A stretch of DNA of 8,633 nt from an uncultured Phycisphaerales bacterium (GCA_946886375.1 CAMPIL010000146.1:1-8633); one strand, 5' to 3'; positions 1 to 7,142 are shown, numbered from the stretch's first letter. Notes: generated from the letters alone by a model not told the origin. Numbers and translations: made by a program.

Positions 1-1604
1 CCTGCGGCGATTGCGCTGAGAATCTCTTCATCCGGCACAAGGAGTTCGAAGATGCCGATGCGTCCGGCAAACCCCGACCCGCGGCAGCGGCTGCAGCCTG
101 GTCCGCGATACAAGTGCTCGAACGGCCCGGCTGCGGATTCCACGGCCTTGTGAATGACCGGATCCGGCTCGTAGCACTCCTTGCAGTGCGGGCATATCTT
201 CCGCACCAGCCGCTGGGCCAGCACGCCGCGCAGAGTGGCCGCGACCAGGTACGGCTCGATGCCGATGTTCACCAGCCGCGTGACCGCGCTGGGAGCGTCA
301 TTGGTGTGCAGCGTGGAGAACACCATGTGCCCGGTCAACGCGGCTTGCGTCACAATGTGCGCGGTTTCCGCGTCGCGGATTTCGCCCACCATCATGATGT
401 CCGGGTCCTGCCGCAGCAGCGAACGCAGCGCGGTGGCGAAGGTGAACCCGGCCTTTTCATTAACCTGAAACTGGTTCACGCCGGAGATGGTCGATTCGAT
501 CGGGTCTTCCACCGTGGAGATGTTCAGGTCTTCGGTGTTGATGAGGTTGAGCACGGAATACAGCGTGGTGGACTTACCCGAACCCGTGGGCCCGGTGACC
601 AGCACGACGCCGTTGGCCTGCGCGATGACGGTTTTCCACGTCTGAAGCATCTGGGGCGAGAAGCCGAGTTTGTCCAACGACACGTTTCCGGTGCGGTTGT
701 CGATGATGCGGATCGCAACCTTCTCGCCGTACTTGCCCGGCATCGTCGAAATTCGCAGGTCGACCGGCCGGCCTTCCATGCGCACGTGGATGTCGCCGTC
801 CTGCGGCACGCGCCGCTCGGAGATGTCCAGGTTGCTCATGATCTTGATGCGGCTGGTGATCGCCGGATGCATCTGATACGGCGGCGCGAGTTTCTCAAAC
901 AGCCGCCCGTCGATGCGATAGCGCACGCGCAGATGGTGGTCGCCCGGTTCAATGTGAACGTCCGAAGCGCCTTCCTGCACCGCTGAGTAGATGAGGTAGT
1001 TCACCAACTTGACGACGGGACTGTGACCGGCGACTTCCTCAAGATCGGAAATCTCCGTCACCTGCCGCTCGATGACGCTGAAGTCCGCATCGTCAATGTC
1101 TTCGTAGATGTCGTCGATGACGAAGACGTTTGCCGCGGGCAGGTAGGCGCGCAGTGACGATGCGATTTCCGTCGCCGTGGCGGCGACGATCTGCACCTCG
1201 TGCCCGGTGAGCCGCTGAATCTCCTCGATGAGGAACAGGTTCGTCGGTTCGGAAATCGCCACGGTGAGCACGCCGCGCACAAGGAAAAGCGGCAGCACCT
1301 TGTGATCTTCCATGAAATCGCGGGGCAGAATGCCCACGACCTTGGGGTCCGCGATGCGCGCGGTCTGCGTGGTGAACGGAACGCCGTAACTCTCCGCCAG
1401 CGCCTCGAGGACCTGTTGCTCGGTGGCGAAGTTGAGTTCGACCAGCACCTCGCCCAAAAGGCGCTTGTGGCCGCGCTGCGTCTGATGTTCCAGCGCCTGC
1501 TTGAGTTGCTCGGGCGTGATGATCTTGCGCGCGATCAGCAATTCGCCAAGTTGCGGGCGAGCCGGGGCTTCGTACAGCGGTGATTCGGTCTGGGCCTGAA
1601 TCAT
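1..1604 (-). CDS. GspE/PilB-family type II secretion / type IV pilus assembly ATPase (C-terminus cut by window edge)
   Basis: Hexameric cytoplasmic motor that hydrolyses ATP to drive pilus or pseudopilus assembly at the inner membrane. I translated 534 codons from ATG 1604 with no stop. Residues 18-72 form an N1 (T2SSE_N/MshEN-type) domain. An acidic linker lies at about 161-175. The N2 domain starts near 190. The ATPase core carries Walker A GPTGSGKS (338-345, K344), an Asp box around E366-D367, Walker B with DPDIMMVGEIRD (400-411, E408), and a His box TGHMVFSTLHTNDA with H426 and H433. The zinc-binding tetracysteine pattern is C471/C474 (plus C477) and C504/C507. All catalytic residues are present, so it should be active. 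It resembles PilB/MshE/GspE assembly ATPases more than a PilT retraction ATPase, because it has the N1 domain and the cysteine motif. PilB and GspE cannot be told apart here. An AGGA ribosome site (1611-1614) lies 6 bases before the ATG. Family full length is about 560-590 residues, so roughly 30-50 are missing. It follows the STAS gene by 34 bases, probably in the same operon. Confidence 0.95.
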   Translation of the reverse strand, partial: MIQAQTESPLYEAPARPQLGELLIARKIITPEQLKQALEHQTQRGHKRLLGEVLVELNFATEQQVLEALAESYGVPFTTQTARIADPKVVGILPRDFMEDHKVLPLFLVRGVLTVAISEPTNLFLIEEIQRLTGHEVQIVAATATEIASSLRAYLPAANVFVIDDIYEDIDDADFSVIERQVTEISDLEEVAGHSPVVKLVNYLIYSAVQEGASDVHIEPGDHHLRVRYRIDGRLFEKLAPPYQMHPAITSRIKIMSNLDISERRVPQDGDIHVRMEGRPVDLRISTMPGKYGEKVAIRIIDNRTGNVSLDKLGFSPQMLQTWKTVIAQANGVVLVTGPTGSGKSTTLYSVLNLINTEDLNISTVEDPIESTISGVNQFQVNEKAGFTFATALRSLLRQDPDIMMVGEIRDAETAHIVTQAALTGHMVFSTLHTNDAPSAVTRLVNIGIEPYLVAATLRGVLAQRLVRKICPHCKECYEPDPVIHKAVESAAGPFEHLYRGPGCSRCRGSGFAGRIGIFELLVPDEEILSAIAA

Positions 1605-1638
1605 GGTGAATCCTGATGAACGATCAATGCATGGAACG

Positions 1639-1974
1639 CTATCTCAGGCTCTTGGCGGCCGACTCGACGCTTTCGTGCACAGCGAAGTGCCGGTCCAGGC
1701 GCGTCAGGTGAAGGATGCGGCTGACGGTGTCGTCGGGATTGACCAGGCGAATCTGCCCGTTCCGCTTGGCGGATTCCTCGGAAAGCCACAGCAGCAGTTC
1801 CAACCCCGCCGAGTCGATCAAGGTCAGATACTCCATGTCCAGCACCAGGTCGCGCACGCCGGCGTGAAAGCGATCCTGCGCGGCGCGGCGAAACGCGTCG
1901 CCCTGATCGGCAGTCAGTTCGCCGGAAATCGTCAACACGGAAATTGTGCTGTGATCTTCGTAACTGAGTTTCAT
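1639..1974 (-). CDS. STAS-domain protein, anti-sigma-factor-antagonist type (SpoIIAA/RsbV-like)
   Basis: A 111-residue protein that is a single STAS domain, the usual size for SpoIIAA/RsbV proteins. Such proteins bind an anti-sigma kinase or another partner when unphosphorylated and are released after phosphorylation of a conserved serine. The serine motif is seen as IDSAGLELLL at 53-62, with S55 as the predicted phospho-acceptor. The preceding strand LVLDMEYLTL and the early ISVLTISGELTAD also fit the fold. It starts 4 bases after the HD-GYP stop. A purine-rich GGAGAAGG lies at the end of the HD-GYP gene but is about 12 bases from the ATG, so translation is probably coupled to the upstream gene. 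No RsbW/SpoIIAB-type kinase, PP2C phosphatase or sigma factor is in the window, so its partner is unknown. It may not control a sigma factor at all, since STAS proteins also act in chemosensory and pilus signalling. The family call is firm; the role is not. Confidence 0.92.
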   Translation of the reverse strand: MKLSYEDHSTISVLTISGELTADQGDAFRRAAQDRFHAGVRDLVLDMEYLTLIDSAGLELLLWLSEESAKRNGQIRLVNPDDTVSRILHLTRLDRHFAVHESVESAAKSLR

Positions 1975-1978
1975 GGCT

Positions 1979-3784
1979 TCATGCCGCCTTCTCCTGCTGC
2001 GTCACGGGCTGAGCCTCGCTGGCCTGGTGCTCCGCCGACATCTTGTCGTATGTGGTGAAGTTGAGTTTGAGGAAGGCCCGCGCCAGTTCAGCGTCAAACT
2101 GCGAGCCCGCGCACTTTTCAATTTCTCCCAGCACCTGCGCCCGCGAGAGCGCTGAGCGATAGGTGCGGTTGGAACTCATCGCGTCGAAGGAATCAGCCAG
2201 CCCGATCAGTCGCGCCACCAGCGGAATGCTTTCGCCGGCCAGCCCCTGTGGATATCCCTTGCCGTCCCAGCGCTCGTGGTGATACAGCACGCCCGGCAGG
2301 ATGTCATCCAATTGTGGAATATCCTTGAGAATGCGGTACCCGATTTCCGGATGTTTGCGAATCCACGCAAACTCCTGCGCATCGAGTTTGCCGGGCTTGA
2401 CCAGCACGGCCTCGGGCACGCCGATCTTGCCCACATCGTGCACCAGGCCCGCGATGTTGCAGCGCGAGACGGTGTATTCGTCCAGTCCGATCGCCTGCGC
2501 CAGCGCCTGAGTCAGGTGGGCCACGCGGCGCGAGTGGCCGCAGGTGTAGCGATCCTTGGCGTCGATCGATGCGGTGAGCGCTTCGAGCGTGCCCAGGAAC
2601 ATCGCGTTGAGGTTGTCGTACAGCGTGGCGTTTTCCAGGAAAATCGCCATGTGCGCGGCGGTGGCGCCAAGCAACTTGATGTCGATGTTGGAAGCGGCGG
2701 TGTCGGGCCCCGTCTTGTCACCGGCCAGAAGCAGGCCGATGAGTTCAGTGTTGCGCGTGCCGGAATCAGAGCCGTCGCGGAATTCTCCGCCGGCGATCTG
2801 CTCGCGTGCCGCGACCGGCTGCACGAGCACCGTGTGACCCAGTGCGGCGAAAGCGGCATGTTGCGGGTTGCGCCCCGGCTCAAGCACCATGGGCGTATCG
2901 GGATGCGCGCTGTTGAGCAGCGCCCGGGCAATTGAGCGCACAATCGTCGCCGGTTGACTGGTGCTGCCCGCGATGATCAAACGGCCGGCCATCGATTTGA
3001 GCCGGCTGCGATCATCGGACAATTGCAGGCCGATCCACGAATAGGGCAGCGTCGCGAGCAGTTCCTTGCACGCCAGCGCGATGAAACGCTCCGGCCGCTC
3101 CTGCACCGTCATGCTCTGCGTGATGGTGTAGAGCAGGTTCATTTCCTCGTACGACTCGGCCAGTTGCTTGCCCAGCGTCTCCACTTGCGTGTTGGCGCTG
3201 GTGACCAGTTGCGAACTCTCGTACGCCTGCCGCACCAGCGAGGCCAGCCGGCCCACGTCATCCGCGCTGGCCAGCGGCAGCGCGAGCAAGCGCGTGCGGC
3301 ACAGGGCCAGGTCCATTCGGGCGCTTTGGCACATGGCCGCCAGTTGCTCAGCCTCTAGAAGCGGCGTGGTCGGAACGATTGCCGCCACGTACCCGCTGCG
3401 ACGCCGGCGGTTCAGCACCGGCGTGCCCGCAAGCCAGACGCCCGGCAGCACTTCAACTTCGCGCGGGACGTCTTCTTGGTTCCATTGCTCCGCGACTCGA
3501 CGCAGCGCCTTGCGGAACAATGGCGATCCGCAGAACAGATCCGTCAGCCAATCTTCGCCGGGCACGCCCACGGATCCCGGCGCGTTCAGTTCGCCGCCGG
3601 TTCCGCACGACAGCAGCACCAGGCCGTTCTCGCGCAACCGCGTCCGCAGCGCATCAAGCGCGTGTGGTTCGCCGGTTTGCGCCCGTCGCTCAGCAACCGC
3701 GGCCGTGCCGTCTGCCGTGCCGTCTGCCGCGCCGGTTCCTCGTCCGTCCCCTCCGTTTGATTCAATCATGGAATCCCCGTTCAT
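1979..3784 (-). CDS. GAF and HD-GYP domain protein, predicted cyclic di-GMP phosphodiesterase
   Basis: A 601-residue soluble protein. HD-GYP enzymes hydrolyse cyclic di-GMP to pGpG or GMP. Layout: low-complexity Gly/Ala/Asp-rich lead (8-30); an unassigned globular region (about 42-170); a signalling coiled coil (about 180-215); a GAF-like domain (about 216-385); HD-GYP (about 395-575); a polar tail. Predicted metal ligands are all visible: H417 (in YTCGHSRRV), H449-D450 (LVHDVGKIGVP), H478 (KHPE), H502-H503 (HHERWDGKGYP, GYP at 510-512) and D531 (LADSFDAM). The position four before H417 is Tyr, not the Glu seen in trimetal members, so a two-metal site is more likely. There is no receiver domain in this protein, but a stand-alone receiver is encoded just upstream. 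Its ATG shares ATGA with the receiver stop, and GGAGGT (3788-3793) lies 3 bases upstream. An alternative ATG at 3769 (M6) with GGGGA is possible. No transmembrane segment is seen. Confidence 0.94.
   Translation of the reverse strand: MNGDSMIESNGGDGRGTGAADGTADGTAAVAERRAQTGEPHALDALRTRLRENGLVLLSCGTGGELNAPGSVGVPGEDWLTDLFCGSPLFRKALRRVAEQWNQEDVPREVEVLPGVWLAGTPVLNRRRRSGYVAAIVPTTPLLEAEQLAAMCQSARMDLALCRTRLLALPLASADDVGRLASLVRQAYESSQLVTSANTQVETLGKQLAESYEEMNLLYTITQSMTVQERPERFIALACKELLATLPYSWIGLQLSDDRSRLKSMAGRLIIAGSTSQPATIVRSIARALLNSAHPDTPMVLEPGRNPQHAAFAALGHTVLVQPVAAREQIAGGEFRDGSDSGTRNTELIGLLLAGDKTGPDTAASNIDIKLLGATAAHMAIFLENATLYDNLNAMFLGTLEALTASIDAKDRYTCGHSRRVAHLTQALAQAIGLDEYTVSRCNIAGLVHDVGKIGVPEAVLVKPGKLDAQEFAWIRKHPEIGYRILKDIPQLDDILPGVLYHHERWDGKGYPQGLAGESIPLVARLIGLADSFDAMSSNRTYRSALSRAQVLGEIEKCAGSQFDAELARAFLKLNFTTYDKMSAEHQASEAQPVTQQEKAA
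3702..3737 (-). repeat. 12-bp tandem repeat inside the HD-GYP gene lead
   Basis: On the plus strand the 12-mer gccgtgccgtct occurs twice exactly (3702-3713 and 3714-3725), followed by a third, degenerate copy (3726-3737). On the coding strand it reads as an Ala-Asp-Gly-Thr repeat in residues 16-28 of the HD-GYP protein. The unit is a multiple of three, so gain or loss of a copy would keep the frame. It lies in a flexible lead before the first folded region. Confidence 0.8.
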
Positions 3785-4200
3785 GCGACCTCCGAGCGAA
3801 TCGGCGGCAGGCGTTCATGGCCCGCCGGATTCAAAATGCGTTGGATCTGCTCAACGATCGCGCGTGGACTGAACGGCTTGCTCAGCACCTGCCGAATCAT
3901 CGGCGGATCGCCGATCGCCAGATCCTCCGCGTCCAATGCGTATCCCCGGGCCGTCAACATCAGCACCGGAATCCCCGACGTCGCCGGGTTCGACGCCAGT
4001 TGCTTGCACAACTCCAGACCCGTCATGTACGGCATCTGAAAATCGGTAATGATTAACTGCGGCTGCTTTTTGAGCGCCACCTCGTAACCTTCCTCGCCAT
4101 CGCTTGCGGTGAGCACCTCGTAACCCGCATTGCGCAATTTCAGCGAGAGCACTTGCACGATGTGCGCTTCATCATCAATCACCAGAATTCGCTCAGCCAT
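3781..4200 (-). CDS. Stand-alone response regulator receiver (CheY-like)
   Basis: A 139-residue protein made of one REC domain (about 3-124) and a short polar tail. It has no DNA-binding or enzymatic output domain. The acidic pocket is D9-D10 (VIDDE) and the phospho-acceptor is D53 (IITDFQMP). The switch residues are T83 (LMLTARG) and K108 (LSKPF), so phosphorylation should work. The likely donor is the histidine kinase encoded 30 bases upstream. The start is well fixed by AAGGAG (4207-4212) with a 6-base spacer. The gene end overlaps the HD-GYP start by four bases (ATGA), so translation of the two is probably coupled. This suggests the receiver acts in trans on the HD-GYP protein or another cassette partner, or serves as a phosphorelay shuttle. 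REC proteins of this size often work by protein contact; the target cannot be read from the sequence. Confidence 0.95.
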   Translation of the reverse strand: MAERILVIDDEAHIVQVLSLKLRNAGYEVLTASDGEEGYEVALKKQPQLIITDFQMPYMTGLELCKQLASNPATSGIPVLMLTARGYALDAEDLAIGDPPMIRQVLSKPFSPRAIVEQIQRILNPAGHERLPPIRSEVA

Positions 4201-4206
4201 GCAATG

Positions 4207-4212
4207 CTCCTT
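4207..4212 (-). promoter_or_regulatory. Strong ribosome binding site of the receiver gene
   Basis: AAGGAG on the minus strand, 6 bases before the ATG at 4200. This is the best-placed Shine-Dalgarno sequence in the window and supports independent, efficient translation of the receiver gene even though the kinase stop is only 30 bases away. Confidence 0.75.
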
Positions 4213-4230
4213 CCGAACAGCGGTGCTCTT

Positions 4231-5694
4231 TCACGCCGCGGCTCTGTTTCCTGCGTACCGCATCGGGACGGAGAACCAGAACTTGCTTCCCATTCCTAAC
4301 TTGCTTTCCACACCCACCTGGCCGTGATGCACCGTCTCCACAATGTGCTTGCACAAACTCAAACCCAAGCCCGTGCCCTTCGCTACGCGCTTGTAATTCT
4401 CGATCCGGAAAAATTTGTCGAACAACTTCGGCAGGGCATCAGGCGGAATGCCCAGCCCGGTGTCTGAAACCGTCATCACCACGCTGCGCGTCAGATTGTC
4501 GCTATCGCCTCCCACCGTCACGCGTCCGCCTTCGGGCGTGTACTTCACCGCGTTGGACATCAGGTTCAACACGACCTGGTACAACATGTCGGGGTCGCCC
4601 TCGACGCACAAATCCACAGCCGCCAGCCGCGTGTTCAGCGAAATGTTCTTCTCCCGGGCCTGCGGCTCCAGAGTGTGCACCGCTCGATTCACCAGCGCCT
4701 TCATGTCCACAGTCTCACGGTCGATCTGCACGATGCCGGCCTCGATGCGGCTGATGTTGAGCATGTTGTCGATCAACCGCCCAAGGCGATCGGTTTCGCC
4801 CTGGATGATGCGATAAAACTCCTGCCGAGAGGATTCGTCGGCGGCCTCGCCATCGACCAGCATTTCAACATACGCGCGGATGGAGGAGAGCGGCGTCCGC
4901 AGTTCATGCGAGGCCTTGGAGACGAAATCGGATTTCATCTCCGACAGTTCGCGTTCGCGCGTGAGATCGTGCAGGATGGTGACAACGCCGCCGACTTCGT
5001 GCTTGTGGTTTTCCACGCAGGACAGCGTGACGTCGAAGACGCGCTTCTCGCTGCCTTGATTGGCGGTGATCGCATGTTCAACGTGTCGCGCGTTGGTGAA
5101 ATGCGCTGAATTGCGGGCGTCGCGGATGTGCTGGCGCAGGGGGCCGTCCTTGATGATCTCGTCCATGGACTTGTGCATGTCGCACTTGCGGTCGAAACCC
5201 AGCAGACTTGCCGCCGCCTGGTTGGACATCACAACTTCGTTGAAGGCGTCGGTCACGATGACGGCATCGCGCAGCGCATCGAGCACCGTTTCCACCTGCC
5301 GCCGTTCAGCCTCGGAAACGCGGTGACGGATTTCCAGATCGCCCAGTTGCGCTCGCAGGGTCTGCTCGCGCTGGCGGAACTGGTCCACCGCGCCGATCAG
5401 TGCGCGCGTGACCGGTCGAAGCCACTTGGTCGTCGGGCCGGAGACGGCTGCGTCGCCGGCCGCCGCAGATTCAATGTGCTTGCGCAGCGTGGCGATCGTG
5501 CAGTCGAGCATGAAGCCCATGGGGATGAGCACGGCCGCCGACACGCCGGCGACGACTCCCGCGAACGCCCACAGACGCGTCCAGCCCGGGGCATACTCGA
5601 GTTCAAACGCCCAGAACGTGAACAGCCGCACCGCCGTGGCCATCGCGGTGACCACCAGAACCAGGATGATGCTTGACAAGCGACCTGCGTGCAC
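4231..5694 (-). CDS. Membrane PAS-domain sensor histidine kinase
   Basis: A 487-residue inner-membrane kinase that autophosphorylates on histidine and passes the phosphate to a receiver, probably the one encoded next. Two transmembrane segments (about 8-28 and 41-63) are joined by a very short external loop, so the cue is likely in the membrane or read by the cytoplasmic PAS domain. A HAMP-like linker and coiled coil (about 64-138) lead to PAS (about 133-245). The HisKA domain has FVSKASHELRTP with H263. The HATPase_c domain has the N box LNLMSNAVKYT (N381), G1 box DTGLGI (D411), F box FDKFFR and G2 box GTGLGL (440-445). All motifs are intact, so it should be active. The start chosen is GTG 5694, because AGGAG (5700-5704) lies 5 bases before it. 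The in-frame GTG at 5700 would overlap that site. The architecture resembles PhoR/WalK-type kinases with a minimal sensor loop. Confidence 0.94.
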   Translation of the reverse strand: MHAGRLSSIILVLVVTAMATAVRLFTFWAFELEYAPGWTRLWAFAGVVAGVSAAVLIPMGFMLDCTIATLRKHIESAAAGDAAVSGPTTKWLRPVTRALIGAVDQFRQREQTLRAQLGDLEIRHRVSEAERRQVETVLDALRDAVIVTDAFNEVVMSNQAAASLLGFDRKCDMHKSMDEIIKDGPLRQHIRDARNSAHFTNARHVEHAITANQGSEKRVFDVTLSCVENHKHEVGGVVTILHDLTRERELSEMKSDFVSKASHELRTPLSSIRAYVEMLVDGEAADESSRQEFYRIIQGETDRLGRLIDNMLNISRIEAGIVQIDRETVDMKALVNRAVHTLEPQAREKNISLNTRLAAVDLCVEGDPDMLYQVVLNLMSNAVKYTPEGGRVTVGGDSDNLTRSVVMTVSDTGLGIPPDALPKLFDKFFRIENYKRVAKGTGLGLSLCKHIVETVHHGQVGVESKLGMGSKFWFSVPMRYAGNRAAA

Positions 5695-5699
5695 GTCCA

Positions 5700-5704
5700 C
5701 TCCT
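5700..5704 (-). promoter_or_regulatory. Ribosome binding site that decides the kinase start
   Basis: AGGAG on the minus strand with a 5-base spacer to GTG 5694. The alternative GTG at 5700 shares bases with this site, so the downstream GTG is preferred. The difference is two residues. Confidence 0.6.
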
Positions 5705-5798
5705 GACCGCCGGGCGTGCGTGGGGAATCAAAGGTGGCCGGCCCATCCTCTTACCCGAAAGCACCGCCTGGCATTTTCCCTGGCGCTGCCCCGCAGCC

Positions 5799-7133
5799 TC
5801 AGTCCGAGGAGGCGGCGGAGAGACGCTGATGCTCAGCCAATCGGCGCAGAAGTTCACGGGCTTCCACGCTGTTGGGTTCAATTTTCATCGCCTGCGCATA
5901 GGCTTCCTGCGCCTGCGTGACCTGGCCGCTCTGTTCCAAAGTCTGTCCAAGAAGCAGATGCGGCAGCGCGATATCCGTGGCCAACTGGCTCGACTCGCGG
6001 AACAACTTCACCGCCTCGTCCAGGTTGCCGCGGTGTCGCTCATTGATCCCCTTGAACATGTATCCTTCGTACCGATCCGGCGCCAACGCGATGATCTGCA
6101 CGCTGCACATCGCCACGCGGCGGTAGTCGCCCAAGTCCCACGCCAAGGAGCCCAGTTCCGTCCATGCAACCGGATCGGCCGGCCGCAGTTTCGTCAGTTC
6201 AATGTACAACTCGCGCGCCTCGGGGCCGCGGCCCATCATGTTCAGGCAGCGCGCCTCCAGGTGAATCAAATCCGAACGCACTCCGGCTTGTCCGCCACGT
6301 CCGGCGCTCTCGCGCTCCTGCTGCTGCAGGCGCTTGACGCTTTCATGGCACTGGCCGTACATGCCCGCGGCGTACTGAGCCCACATCATCTGCTCGAGCA
6401 GCGCGGAATCGTCAGGATTCAGCAGACGCGCCTCGGAATACAGCGCAGCGGCCTGCTTGGGATCGCCTTGCAACAGCGCGATCTGTCCCTGCAACTGCCG
6501 CAGCGCCGCGTTGTGCTCAAAGTACGCCATCTTCGGCTGAACCAACTGCTTGGCCATCTCAAACTCGCCCAGGGCAATGAGCGATTCTGCCGACGCCAGC
6601 AGGTACTGAGCGTTGGTCGGCTGGATTTCAAACGCCTTGAGATAGCGGCGATAGGCCTGTTCATCATCGGACCATCGCTGAAACACGATGCCCGCGAAGT
6701 AATGCGCCTGAGCCAGCGTTTCCTTCTTTTCAGTGTTGAGTTTTTCCTGCTGCGAATCGGTCACGTGCACCGGTGGCTGGATTGAGGACTTTTCGTCCTT
6801 GGGTTCGCCGAGTTCCACCGCCTTGTTCAGCGAATCGAGCGCTGCTTCAAGTTGGTGCGTCTCCAGGTAGATTCGGCCTTGAATCACGTAGTACGGCGGG
6901 GCTTCAGAGAAGCGGGCGATGGCGCGGTTGATTTCGCGCAGCGCCTTGTCGAACTGGCCGGACTCAAACGACTGCCTGGCCTGGTCGTAGTGAACCTGCG
7001 CGTTGATCAGGTTCATGCGGTCGTACGCCTGCGAGCGGGCTTCCTTGCCCGCCTTGGTGGGACCACAGCCTGTCAGAGCCACTGCGCCCGCCGCCACAAG
7101 CGTCATTGCAATGAGGTTTGTTCGTTTGAACAT
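5799..7133 (-). CDS. Tetratricopeptide-repeat lipoprotein, candidate pilotin or assembly factor
   Basis: A 444-residue predicted lipoprotein. The N-terminus is a lipoprotein signal: positive MFKR, a hydrophobic stretch, then lipobox ALTGC with the lipidated C23. Residue +2 is Gly, not Asp, so outer-membrane sorting is expected. The rest is about nine or ten tetratricopeptide repeats (about 46-113 and 140-425), with helix-pair signatures such as QFDKALREINRAI, NLDEAVKLFRESSQLA and AQEAYAQAMKIEPNS. An insert at about 110-140 is charged. TPR lipoproteins of the PilF/PilW, TgpA-like or TadD type help secretins reach or assemble in the outer membrane. This one lies directly after the secretin gene, which supports that role, but it is much longer than PilF (about 250 residues), so it is not a clear orthologue. 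Start 7133 was chosen because GGAG (7143-7146) lies 9 bases upstream and the signal then begins MFKR. ATG 7148 adds five residues and has no good site. Confidence 0.9.
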   Translation of the reverse strand: MFKRTNLIAMTLVAAGAVALTGCGPTKAGKEARSQAYDRMNLINAQVHYDQARQSFESGQFDKALREINRAIARFSEAPPYYVIQGRIYLETHQLEAALDSLNKAVELGEPKDEKSSIQPPVHVTDSQQEKLNTEKKETLAQAHYFAGIVFQRWSDDEQAYRRYLKAFEIQPTNAQYLLASAESLIALGEFEMAKQLVQPKMAYFEHNAALRQLQGQIALLQGDPKQAAALYSEARLLNPDDSALLEQMMWAQYAAGMYGQCHESVKRLQQQERESAGRGGQAGVRSDLIHLEARCLNMMGRGPEARELYIELTKLRPADPVAWTELGSLAWDLGDYRRVAMCSVQIIALAPDRYEGYMFKGINERHRGNLDEAVKLFRESSQLATDIALPHLLLGQTLEQSGQVTQAQEAYAQAMKIEPNSVEARELLRRLAEHQRLSAASSD

Positions 7134-7142
7134 CGGCGCGTG

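Noticed and set aside
114..986. Long plus-strand open frame of 290 codons
   Set aside because: It lies antisense to the ATPase gene, whose frame gives Walker A, Walker B and tetracysteine motifs. The plus-strand product is rich in Arg, His, Asp and Val with no recognisable motif, as expected for an antisense shadow in GC-rich DNA.
1..1604. Frameshift in the ATPase gene
   Set aside because: A full manual translation from ATG 1604 to base 3 stays in one frame for 534 codons with all family motifs, so the gene is intact as far as the window shows.
5695..5798. A terminator or promoter in the gap between the lipoprotein and kinase genes
   Set aside because: Only a 5-bp hairpin (5785-5797), an 8-base palindrome ggccggcc (5736-5743) and a short direct repeat cctggc were seen. 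There is no T-tract and no convincing -35/-10 pair. A promoter for the signalling cassette could still lie here but is not supported.
5673..6785. Plus-strand open frame of 370 codons
   Set aside because: Antisense to the TPR lipoprotein and the kinase start. The minus-strand frame has a lipobox and clear repeats, while the plus frame shows none.
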